From Bacteroidales bacterium (GTDB lineage Bacteria; Bacteroidota; Bacteroidia; Bacteroidales; Salinivirgaceae): a stretch of DNA of 60,859 nucleotides. Under the pieces are notes generated by a model. The model saw nothing but the letters and a program-made list of their open reading frames with translations. It searched no databases and was not told where the DNA came from. Positions 34,630-42,406 of the stretch are shown piece by piece. The position numbers and the translations under genes are program-made. Where the stretch lies: the NCBI GenBank assembly GCA_012519055.1, contig JAAYQU010000042.1, forward strand, positions 1-60,859. The letters run 5' to 3'. Numbering within the stretch: position 1 is the first letter of the stretch; each line of letters opens with the position of its first letter.

Positions 34630-35175
34630 ATGAAGATATATACCCGAACAGGAGATAATGGAACAACTGCATTGCTTAGCGGACAGCGTGTTCCCAAGTA
34701 TCATATAAGAATAGAGAGCTATGGAACAATAGATGAGTTAAGCTCATATATTGGTGTTGTGCGTGATATGCCCAAGGTGGACAAGCATACAATTGAATCA
34801 TTAATAGAGATACAAAACCGTTTGGTATCAGTTGCATCTATTTTATCAATTGAGGGTGAAAATATTAATTTTAAAGTGCCTGAAATAAACAACTCTCACG
34901 TAGAGTTCCTAGAAAAAGAGATGGACGCCATAGATGCTACTTTACCTCAATTATCATCTTTTGTTCTACCTGGAGGCAATTTGGCAGTGTCGCACACCCA
35001 TGTTGCACGTTGTATTTGCAGACGAGCTGAACGCTTGGTTCTGCAAGTTCATGAACAGTTTGGCGGTTGTGAAATGGTTATCAAATACCTAAACCGACTA
35101 TCTGATTATTTATTTGTTCTGTCAAGAAAATTTAGTATGGATTTTAAGGGTAAAGAAATTGTTTGGAAACCATGA
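34630..35175 (+). CDS. PduO-type ATP:cob(I)alamin adenosyltransferase
   Basis: 181 residues, all-helical family. It converts cob(I)alamin and ATP to adenosylcobalamin. The N-terminal ATP-binding loop is TRTGDNGTTALLSGQRVPK, followed by ESYGTIDELSSYIGVVRD. The C-terminal region contains the signature LPGGNLAVSHTHVARCICRRAER and then NRLSDYLFVLSR. It serves B12-dependent enzymes such as methylmalonyl-CoA mutase, which are not in the window. It is followed 65 nt later by the DUF2795 gene, which has its own -7 element. Confidence 0.95.
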   Translation: MKIYTRTGDNGTTALLSGQRVPKYHIRIESYGTIDELSSYIGVVRDMPKVDKHTIESLIEIQNRLVSVASILSIEGENINFKVPEINNSHVEFLEKEMDAIDATLPQLSSFVLPGGNLAVSHTHVARCICRRAERLVLQVHEQFGGCEMVIKYLNRLSDYLFVLSRKFSMDFKGKEIVWKP

Positions 35176-35196
35176 TATAAAATTGAAATAATTTTA

Positions 35197-35204
35197 TATT
35201 TTTG
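35197..35204 (+). promoter_or_regulatory. Candidate -7 element (TATTTTTG) for the DUF2795 gene
   Basis: Perfect TAnnTTTG match 36 nt upstream of the ATG at 35241. It directly follows the inverted repeat ATAAAATT / AATTTTAT (35178-35198). Confidence 0.42.
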
Positions 35205-35240
35205 CGCCACTTTTACTAACATTAAAAAACAACAATCGTT

Positions 35241-35462
35241 ATGTATTGGACTTTAGAGTTGGCATCAAAATTGGAAGACGCACCATGGCCCGCCACAAGA
35301 GACGAGCTTATTGATTATGCCATTCGCTCGGGAGCACCTATGGAGGTGGTAGAGAATCTTCAGGAAATTGAAGAAGAGGGCGAGATTTATGAAAGCATTG
35401 AAGATATTTGGCCCGACTACCCCAGTAAAGAAGATTTCTTTTTTAACGAAGATGAGTATTAA
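35241..35462 (+). CDS. DUF2795 family small acidic protein
   Basis: 73 residues, matching the small Bacteroidota DUF2795 proteins throughout: MYWTLELASKLEDAPWPATR, then DELIDYAIRSGAPMEVVENL and the acidic Trp-containing end EDIWPDYPSKEDFFFNEDEY. The family is conserved and cytosolic with no assigned function; the helical layout suggests a protein-protein adaptor. It has its own promoter element and a strong terminator, consistent with an independent, well-expressed gene. Confidence 0.9.
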   Translation: MYWTLELASKLEDAPWPATRDELIDYAIRSGAPMEVVENLQEIEEEGEIYESIEDIWPDYPSKEDFFFNEDEY

Positions 35463-35470
35463 AATTAAAT

Positions 35471-35504
35471 AAAAAAACCGTCACAAAAAGTGACGGTTTT
35501 TTTT
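35471..35504. terminator. Bidirectional rho-independent terminator
   Basis: AAAAAAACCGTCA and TGACGGTTTTTTT form a 13-bp stem with a 7-nt loop, with A-run and T-run on its flanks. It lies between the convergent DUF2795 and aldehyde dehydrogenase genes. Confidence 0.9.
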
Positions 35505-35546
35505 ATCCTATTCGTTGTTACTTTCCGATTTTCGCATACTATATAT

Positions 35547-36917
35547 TTACTTTACAACTACTGTTTTTAAATTAGTAAATTCCCTTATTCCCCACAACGA
35601 TAATTCACGTCCATATCCGCTATTTTTAATGCCTCCAAAGGGTAAACGCGGATCAGATTTAACAAAATCATTTACAAAACAACATCCTGATTTTAAGTGG
35701 TTTTGAGCAATATAAGTACCTTTTTGAATGTCCTGGGTAAATATCGCTGCTCCTAATCCAAACATCGTATCGTTTGCGACAAAAATAGCTTCCTTTTCAT
35801 CTTTTACTCGAATAACTGAAGCTACCGGACCAAACAGCTCATCGTGGTAAGCTGGCATTCCTGGTTTAACATTGGTTAAGACGGTGGGCATATAAAGGGG
35901 CATGTCATTATCGAATGCTTTTTCGCCTACCAAAATTTCAGCCCCCATTGAAATAGATTTTTTTACCTGAGAGCTAAGCTCACGACAAAATTCTATTTTT
36001 GCCAATGGACCATAAGTTGTCTCTTTATCTAAAGGATTACCCGTTTTAGCTTTACTCATTTTTTCTGCAAAAGTTGTAATAAATTGATCATAAACTTCGT
36101 TCACAACAATAAATCGTTTTGCTCCAATACAACTTTGTCCTGCATTTATAAGTCGTCCTGTTACACATTTTTCAACTGTGCTATTCAAATCAGCATCAGC
36201 CAGAATAATGTATGGGTCACTTCCTCCTAGTTCAAGTACTGCCTTTTTTAAATTTCTGCCTGCTGTATTTGCAACAGCAATTCCTGCTTCTGTGCTGCCA
36301 GTGAGAGTTACAGCTGAAATTCTTTTATCTTCAATTAAACTCGATGTCTCTTCCCCTCTAATCAAAATAGTGGATAAAATATTCTCTTCGAATCCTGCCT
36401 CAACAAATAGTTTCTCGATAGCTAATGCACAACCGCTTACGTTGCTAGCATGTTTCAAAACTATTGTATTCCCAGCCATAAGAATAGGAGCAGCTGCCCT
36501 AAAAACCTGCCAAAATGGAAAGTTCCACGGCATAATAGCTAAAATAACTCCTAAAGGATTATAAACTACATATGACTTTGCGTAATCTGTTTTGATATTG
36601 ATTGGGGATAAAAAATCTTTCGCATTTTTTGCATAATATTCGCAAACAAAAGCGCATTTCTCTACCTCTGCTTCCGATTCAACTAAGACCTTACCCATTT
36701 CTCTTGTAATAAGGGTTGCGAGTTCATGTCTCCTTTTTCTAAGAAGGCTTGCCAAAGACAGGAATAGATCACTTTTTCTGTCCATTGATATTTGAGACCA
36801 ATGATTTTGAAGTTTTGCAGAAGCTTGCAATATTTTGTCAATACGACTATTATCGTACAAATTATATTCTGCAATTATCTCTCCTGTATAGGGATTTTTA
36901 CTCTCTATGGTTCTCAT
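35547..36917 (-). CDS. NAD(P)-dependent aldehyde dehydrogenase, succinate-semialdehyde dehydrogenase type
   Basis: 456 residues, a compact ALDH close to the Sad/YneI type. The signature PWNFPFWQVFRAAAPILMAGNT leads to the cofactor site KHASNVSG. The catalytic Glu lies in LELGGSDPYI and the nucleophile is Cys263 in NAGQSCIGAKRF. PRLPFGGIKNSGYGRELS closes the domain. The likely reaction is oxidation of succinate semialdehyde to succinate; other short aldehydes are possible. No GABA transaminase or decarboxylase is adjacent, but glutaminase is 1.4 kb away on the same strand. Confidence 0.9.
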   Translation of the reverse strand: MRTIESKNPYTGEIIAEYNLYDNSRIDKILQASAKLQNHWSQISMDRKSDLFLSLASLLRKRRHELATLITREMGKVLVESEAEVEKCAFVCEYYAKNAKDFLSPINIKTDYAKSYVVYNPLGVILAIMPWNFPFWQVFRAAAPILMAGNTIVLKHASNVSGCALAIEKLFVEAGFEENILSTILIRGEETSSLIEDKRISAVTLTGSTEAGIAVANTAGRNLKKAVLELGGSDPYIILADADLNSTVEKCVTGRLINAGQSCIGAKRFIVVNEVYDQFITTFAEKMSKAKTGNPLDKETTYGPLAKIEFCRELSSQVKKSISMGAEILVGEKAFDNDMPLYMPTVLTNVKPGMPAYHDELFGPVASVIRVKDEKEAIFVANDTMFGLGAAIFTQDIQKGTYIAQNHLKSGCCFVNDFVKSDPRLPFGGIKNSGYGRELSLWGIREFTNLKTVVVK

Positions 36918-36958
36918 TTTATCAAGATTATAAGTTAATTAATATTGCTACCACATAT

Positions 36959-36997
36959 TAAAAAAAAGATGGGTCTCTTCGAGTGAAGCCCATCTTT
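36959..36997 (-). terminator. Rho-independent terminator of the small charged-protein gene
   Basis: AAAGATGGG and CCCATCTTT form a 9-bp stem around a 15-nt loop, and on the minus strand a run of eight T follows. It lies 22 nt after the stop at 37019 and before the dehydrogenase start. Confidence 0.85.
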
Positions 36998-37018
36998 ATT
37001 ATTTTTTTTTACTCGATT

Positions 37019-37249
37019 TTACAATTCATCATCGTCGTCCATGTAATCCCAAATACTATCGGAATCCTCATCATCTTCTTCGTCTAAAAGATACTCATCA
37101 ATTTCTTCATCTTCATCGAAGTTATCATAAATCGAGAGCGGCTTTTTTTGTTTCTGCGGAGCTGCCGATCTCCGCCCCTTTCCTTCACGTTCAAAATCAT
37201 CATTCAATTTTGAGTGATTCTTAAATGGTTCATTCTTTGCCTTTTTCAT
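37019..37249 (-). CDS. Small bipolar charged protein, unknown
   Basis: 76 residues with a basic N-terminal half (KKAKNEPFKNHSK, GKGRRSAAPQKQKKP) and a very acidic C-terminal half (DEDEEIDEYLLDEEDDEDSD, then MDDDDEL). No signal, membrane or metal motif is seen. Its own -7 element (37323-37330), a long leader and a strong terminator support a real gene. The layout suggests an intrinsically disordered nucleic-acid or ribosome-associated protein; I do not recognise a named family. Confidence 0.72.
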   Translation of the reverse strand: MKKAKNEPFKNHSKLNDDFEREGKGRRSAAPQKQKKPLSIYDNFDEDEEIDEYLLDEEDDEDSDSIWDYMDDDDEL

Positions 37250-37322
37250 CGATCAGGATGTGTTGACAATAATTGTTTTATTGGTTAATAATTAAACTTT
37301 ACATCTATTGTAGATGCTTTCA

Positions 37323-37330
37323 CAAAGCTA
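37323..37330 (-). promoter_or_regulatory. Candidate -7 element (TAGCTTTG) for the small charged-protein gene
   Basis: Perfect TAnnTTTG match on the minus strand, 73 nt before the start codon. Confidence 0.42.
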
Positions 37331-37437
37331 AAGTAGCAACTATATTTGAAAAGAAATAATTTTTGCAACATTTTTTGCCATCTTTTTTACAACCAGCATT
37401 TCAAATTTTTATATCGCATTGATAATCAAACAAAAGA

Positions 37438-38349
37438 CTAAAAAATGCTTTTGCCTGTGTATGTTGTAAATAGTTCTAAAAAAAGTGATCCCACAACTGA
37501 ATTTCCCGACTTATCTAGACCCGGTGACCACACAGCCAAAGTCATTTCATTGGGGATAACTGCAATTATCCCACCACCTACTCCACTTTTTGCTGGCAAT
37601 CCAACTCTGTATGCAAATTTTCCAACAGCATCGTATGTGCCACAAGTTAAAAGCAATGAATTTACTTTTTTATTTTGTCTATAAGATAAAATATGCTGAC
37701 CATTTGAGTGTGTTCCGTTATTTGCAAGAAAACTAAAAGCTCTAACCAGATCCAAGCAACTCATTTCTAATGAGCATTGCGTAAAATAACAATCAAGTAC
37801 ACGCTCTACGTCATTGTGAATATTGCCGTAGCTTTTCATAAAGTTAACAAGGGCAGCATTTCTAAATCCTGTTTCTTTCTCAGAATTTCGTACTTCGATA
37901 TTGTAGTTAATCCCATGATTTTGAGCTAATTCTCGAGCAAAGAACAAAATTTCATCTTCGGGATTTGTATATTGTGATAATAAAATATCTGTTATAACTA
38001 ATGCTCCTGCGTTGATAAATGGATTTCGGGGTACCCCGTTTTCATATTCAAGCTGAACAAGTGAATTGAATGCGCTTCCAGATGGCTCTAGACCCACTTT
38101 GTTTTCTAAAACAGAATCGTCATTATTTAGGCAAAGTACTAACGTTAATAGTTTGCTTATACTTTGTGTACTAAATGGTTTTAAAGCTTCCCCTACGAAA
38201 TATTCTTCTCCCGATTTGGTTCTCATTGCAAAACCAAACGAATTTACATCAACACGCTCTAGTGCAGGGATATAGTTGGCTACTTTCCCTTTACCTATTG
38301 AAGGTTTAACCTCTTGATAAATCTTTTCTATTAAATGTTGATAATTCAC
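37438..38349 (-). CDS. glsA: Glutaminase
   Basis: 303 residues, full length for the serine-dependent glutaminase family (beta-lactamase-like fold). It hydrolyses glutamine to glutamate and ammonia. The catalytic S-x-x-K is in STQSISK (Ser63, Lys66). Further family blocks are ENGVPRNPFINAGALV, FMKSYGNIHNDVERVLDCYFTQCSLEMS, FLANNGTHS and the final KSGVGGGIIAVIPNEMTLAVWSPGLDKSGNS. It is cytosolic. It starts 5 nt after the outer-membrane protein gene upstream, so the two may share a transcript. Confidence 0.95.
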   Translation of the reverse strand: MNYQHLIEKIYQEVKPSIGKGKVANYIPALERVDVNSFGFAMRTKSGEEYFVGEALKPFSTQSISKLLTLVLCLNNDDSVLENKVGLEPSGSAFNSLVQLEYENGVPRNPFINAGALVITDILLSQYTNPEDEILFFARELAQNHGINYNIEVRNSEKETGFRNAALVNFMKSYGNIHNDVERVLDCYFTQCSLEMSCLDLVRAFSFLANNGTHSNGQHILSYRQNKKVNSLLLTCGTYDAVGKFAYRVGLPAKSGVGGGIIAVIPNEMTLAVWSPGLDKSGNSVVGSLFLELFTTYTGKSIF

Positions 38350-38354
38350 CGTAT

Positions 38355-38885
38355 TTAAAATCTATATGTTGCTCCTATTTTTAAACCTGAAAACATGATC
38401 CCCACATCTAACTCCAATTGAGCAGCCCATTGATTGCTAAAATAATATCTACTACCAACGTGCAATCCTAAGTATAATCCACTACCTCTATTACCAGTGT
38501 ATGACACATTTGAGTACGATTTAGTCTGTGTAAGAAGCATATATCCGGCTGAAGCTCCCGCGTATAAATCCATACACACGGGCAATTCGAGAAGTTTATC
38601 GAAATAGTAGTTACTAAAACATCCAAGAGAAATCATTGTGTGAAGATATTTGCTTCCTACATAAACTTCTCGATTAATGAGCAGTCTCGTTTCAGCTCCC
38701 ATGGTAAGCTCTCTATAGATAAAATGCTCTCCTTGCAAATAAAACGGGACACCTATATTCGATGCTCCTAATCCAAAATTAAGCAGTGTATTTCCGCGCT
38801 TATTATCAATGGTTCCTTGTGGAACTTGCGAGTACAATTGTATATGAATTCCTAGAACAAGGGTAATTAAAAATATTTTTCTCAT
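38355..38885 (-). CDS. Small outer-membrane barrel-like protein, unknown
   Basis: 176 residues with a signal peptide (LITLVLGIHIQLYSQ). The mature part is built of glycine-rich alternating strands (NFGLGASNIGVPFYL, YLGLHVGSRYYF, AAQLELDVGIMFSG) and ends in IGATYRF with a C-terminal Phe, consistent with an eight-stranded outer-membrane barrel. No named family is recognised. It lies 5 nt upstream of glsA, an unusual neighbour for a cytosolic enzyme, which may be chance. Confidence 0.7.
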   Translation of the reverse strand: MRKIFLITLVLGIHIQLYSQVPQGTIDNKRGNTLLNFGLGASNIGVPFYLQGEHFIYRELTMGAETRLLINREVYVGSKYLHTMISLGCFSNYYFDKLLELPVCMDLYAGASAGYMLLTQTKSYSNVSYTGNRGSGLYLGLHVGSRYYFSNQWAAQLELDVGIMFSGLKIGATYRF

Positions 38886-39134
38886 TACTTATATTAGTTA
38901 GATTACTTAATGGGATTTTGTGTTGTTTTAAAAAAATTAATTTGTTTACTCTCAACGTAATTATGCTTTAATTGTTGTAAAATTTCACCTGTAAATATGT
39001 AGTAATGATTGTGAACTATAAAACTATTTTTATCTGTTTGCAATATAAGTATTGCTTTTTCATAATAATCTGATATAAAAGTATAACTACTTTGATGTTT
39101 AAATAAAACTTCAAAGTAGTAATGTTACATAATG

Positions 39135-40598
39135 CTACTTAATCAATGATGTATGTTTTTTCTGTCTTCCCAGTATCCAGTTTGTTCCGAATCGGAATGA
39201 TATTCTTTGACCATTTTGCGGAAAAACTGCATCAAGCAAATTGTCTGTTATTAAAAAAGTTTGCCAGCCTCCCAATCTCAAAGCAACACCTAAGCCTACA
39301 TTTTTATAACTGTTTTTCATTAGCGTGTATGATACTACAGCTCCAAATCCTCTATTATTAAGATTTGCAGATAAGGTAACTGACGAATTAAATTCTTTAT
39401 TCCATAAACGACCATGATAAAGAGCTCCAAAACTTATAATATCCGTGAGCTGATAACTTGTGCCTAAATACATTTTTAATGGAATGATGGTCTTATATGA
39501 CTGATGTGACGGTTTGATATCAAATGTTTTAAATAAACTGTCTATATACATACTTCCCATATTATTAGTGGTATCAGTGATAAGATCATTCAAACAAACA
39601 CCTATGAAATCAAACTCACCTTTTGCTCTGAGGTTTGTAACGTTATCTTTCCATCTTATAAAACCGAGGTCTATGATGCTTGCATGTAGCTTCAAATTGC
39701 TAACAGGACTGTAAGTCGCACCTAAATCTATTGCTACTCCACCATTTTTCATATTGGTAATATAGCTAACCGGGTCAAATTCTTTTTCTTTTGTTTTAAA
39801 AACCACTGAATCTCCTTCCGAGTCGTAACGAAAATCAAGAATTTCAAATATTGGTTGAGACGCATTGATATTGAAATCTGCATTAAAAATAAAGTCTCCT
39901 GTCTCTGGATTGGTTCTCCATTCTAGTTTCGATTTATCAAACTGTAAATTTCCCATTCCGAACAATACTTTAGCTTTTGCTCCGTACGAGAGAACAGTAC
40001 TGTGCTCATAAGCTGCTCCAAACCCTATTTCTCGGTAGTGTAGTGCTTTAGCTCCGAATCCACTTAAATCTATATAAGGATCTGGAAAATTATCATTACC
40101 ATAAACGGCTAACCTAAGCAAATCGCGTGGGAACGATACTCCTGCTTCAACTTTTTCAACCAAGGAAAAATGCCAAAAAATATCTTTTGTTCTGAAACCA
40201 AAATGGAGCAGGTCAATATATGTATGGAAATCCATTCTAACAATTGGTCTAAGTCCATCGGCAAAAGCACGCGATTTGCTAACATCGTGAAAGACGGTGG
40301 CTAAAGAGTCTCCAAATGCTCCTCCCGGTTTGTAAATAATATCACTATAACAAAAACTATTTATACTTAAGCCAATATTTAGCGGTGGTAAAATTTGACC
40401 CGAAACAGGTATTATTACTCCTCCAAAATATCCATTGTAGGTGAGAGTTGAAGATGGATTTAGTCTTACACTATTAGGAACGCTGTGCAAATAATACATT
40501 CCCATATTTTCTTGCGCTTTAACCTGTAAAGCCACAAAGAAAAAAATCAATAAAAAGACATTTCCTAATATTTTTATTTTGTATTTACTCATTTCCAT
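39135..40598 (-). CDS. DUF5723 family outer-membrane protein
   Basis: 487 residues with a signal peptide (NVFLLIFFFVALQVKAQ) and the early motif HSVPNSVRLNPSSTLTYNGYFG seen in DUF5723 proteins. The body is barrel-like (FGFRTKDIFWHFSLVEKVEAG, GGVAIDLGATYSPVSNLKL, VGLGVALRLGGWQ), in the manner of PorV/FadL relatives. The start could be the ATG at 40598 or the one at 40592. It lies 7 nt after a lipoprotein gene on the same strand, so the two form an operon, and the pair probably works together at the outer membrane. Function unknown. Confidence 0.82.
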   Translation of the reverse strand: MEMSKYKIKILGNVFLLIFFFVALQVKAQENMGMYYLHSVPNSVRLNPSSTLTYNGYFGGVIIPVSGQILPPLNIGLSINSFCYSDIIYKPGGAFGDSLATVFHDVSKSRAFADGLRPIVRMDFHTYIDLLHFGFRTKDIFWHFSLVEKVEAGVSFPRDLLRLAVYGNDNFPDPYIDLSGFGAKALHYREIGFGAAYEHSTVLSYGAKAKVLFGMGNLQFDKSKLEWRTNPETGDFIFNADFNINASQPIFEILDFRYDSEGDSVVFKTKEKEFDPVSYITNMKNGGVAIDLGATYSPVSNLKLHASIIDLGFIRWKDNVTNLRAKGEFDFIGVCLNDLITDTTNNMGSMYIDSLFKTFDIKPSHQSYKTIIPLKMYLGTSYQLTDIISFGALYHGRLWNKEFNSSVTLSANLNNRGFGAVVSYTLMKNSYKNVGLGVALRLGGWQTFLITDNLLDAVFPQNGQRISFRFGTNWILGRQKKHTSLIK

Positions 40599-40605
40599 TA
40601 CTTTT

Positions 40606-42291
40606 TTATAAATGCTCTTCGATTTCTACTTCAGCTTTAGCCGTAACTTTGACATCTACACCATAGTGACGATAATACAAAACACTCTCTTGGGGTTGCG
40701 TATTTGATGAAGGTAACGTGGTGTTGTAAAATGCTCTAAGTATCATATATTTAGAACCTTTCCACTTATCAAATCTATCTTTAGTAACCTCAATAACTGT
40801 TGTTTTTTTAGTTTTACCAGTAACTACACCATTCATAACTATACCTGACTCTATTATTACTTGTTCCTCAGGGGTTCCGAAAATTGAGTCTTTATAGGTA
40901 TAATTTACATCGGTAAGTATTCCTTGAAGTCTGATATCATGAGGAAAACCATTTGTAATATCAAGTGTAACTTGAATTTTTTTAAAATAATTAAAAATAG
41001 TTGTGTCTGAACCAGTATCAAAATCGACTGTATCGACAAAACATATATTAGGTGTTCTTCCCCAGAAAGGTACGTCGAGCTGCGACACAACAGAGATTTT
41101 ACTATTTTTACTCATAAAGTTGCGCTGTGTTCCTGATTCTGTGGGATTCAAATTAATTTTTGCAACATATTCTATACTACTTGGCAAATCATATAAAAGT
41201 TGAGGAAGATTGGTTAGCTCTCCGAAAACCTCTACCGTATCAGTGGATTCCACTAAAGAATATGGGTATGAATTCACCGGTAGTACTAAATACTCTGGGT
41301 TTACGTCGAAAAATGGCACATTACCTGTAAGGGGATCTACTCTACCTAATCTTTTATTATGTACATTGACATAATCGAATCCATATTTAGTGGGTATTCC
41401 AAAGGAATTGGAAATAATAAAACGAATTACTGGCGCTTCTACATAAAAGGCTCCTGATGTAATTTCGTTTGTAAAACCGAGATCTATTTTTGATGGTCCT
41501 AATTCATTTTCAAATGGACCTACATATCCAAAAAGCCAACTATATTCATTGTCATTAAAATCAATCTGTATGTCAATTTTATGTTCCGGATTAAAAGGCT
41601 GTGAGCCTTCATTTCTTAAGGCAAGGGTGTAATTAATAAACAGTGAGTTAACTCCACTATGTGCTTTAGTCAAATCTAAAACATATCCCTCTAAATCGGT
41701 AAATGTATGATCATAACTGTATGAGTTGCCTTGTGGTTCGATATAAATCATCCTAACATATGAATTGCCGTTCTTTCTTAATTCGGGAAATGTCATGATT
41801 AGTTGTCCTCTGTTAGGCATATTAGAGTTTACTCTTATACGAAGTTTATTACTATCAAAAACCATACTGTCTAATAATTGACCTAAAACAACTCCAAATG
41901 GATATTCCGTTTCGTGTTTTGTCATTACAACAGTGGTAGGGGCAAAACCTCCTGCACTATCATAATCAGTCTTATTAAACTGCATAGTAAAAGTCTGATT
42001 CATTAGAGTTATTAGATCTTCAGCCGTTTGCGACATCATTGTGTCCTGAAGCCGTATAATAACCAAATTAGAGTCATTCGGCACCAAATGATTGTCAGCA
42101 ACAGAGTCGGCTATTTTCGCAATGTCTTCTACTGTCATTGAGCCATATGCAATAGGAAAAATCCAACTGGATTGTAGTTGTACTTTTGTTGACAACTTGT
42201 CAAGTTCAAAGTTATCGCCTATACATGAGGGGAAAACAACTAGCATGACCATCATTACAGGCACTATTATTTTTTTTACTATACTGTTCAT
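40606..42291 (-). CDS. Lipoprotein, beta-rich, partner of DUF5723 protein
   Basis: 561 residues with lipobox FPSC (Cys23) followed by IGDNFELDKLSTKVQL. The mature protein is beta-rich with several domains reminiscent of SusE/F-type or Ig-like folds (EDIAKIADSVADNHLVPNDS, VEVFGELTNLPQLL, KIQVTLDITNGFPHDIRL). I do not recognise the family with confidence. Its stop precedes the DUF5723 start by 7 nt, which argues for joint expression and a lipoprotein plus barrel assembly. Confidence 0.75.
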   Translation of the reverse strand: MNSIVKKIIVPVMMVMLVVFPSCIGDNFELDKLSTKVQLQSSWIFPIAYGSMTVEDIAKIADSVADNHLVPNDSNLVIIRLQDTMMSQTAEDLITLMNQTFTMQFNKTDYDSAGGFAPTTVVMTKHETEYPFGVVLGQLLDSMVFDSNKLRIRVNSNMPNRGQLIMTFPELRKNGNSYVRMIYIEPQGNSYSYDHTFTDLEGYVLDLTKAHSGVNSLFINYTLALRNEGSQPFNPEHKIDIQIDFNDNEYSWLFGYVGPFENELGPSKIDLGFTNEITSGAFYVEAPVIRFIISNSFGIPTKYGFDYVNVHNKRLGRVDPLTGNVPFFDVNPEYLVLPVNSYPYSLVESTDTVEVFGELTNLPQLLYDLPSSIEYVAKINLNPTESGTQRNFMSKNSKISVVSQLDVPFWGRTPNICFVDTVDFDTGSDTTIFNYFKKIQVTLDITNGFPHDIRLQGILTDVNYTYKDSIFGTPEEQVIIESGIVMNGVVTGKTKKTTVIEVTKDRFDKWKGSKYMILRAFYNTTLPSSNTQPQESVLYYRHYGVDVKVTAKAEVEIEEHL

Positions 42292-42406
42292 ATCTTTATA
42301 ATTTTACCAGTTAAAGATTATATTATGGAACTAACATGATAGTTTGCAACGTTTTTCAAATTTTGTCTGCATGTTTTGTTTCATAGTAATATTTTATTCT
42401 GTTTTA

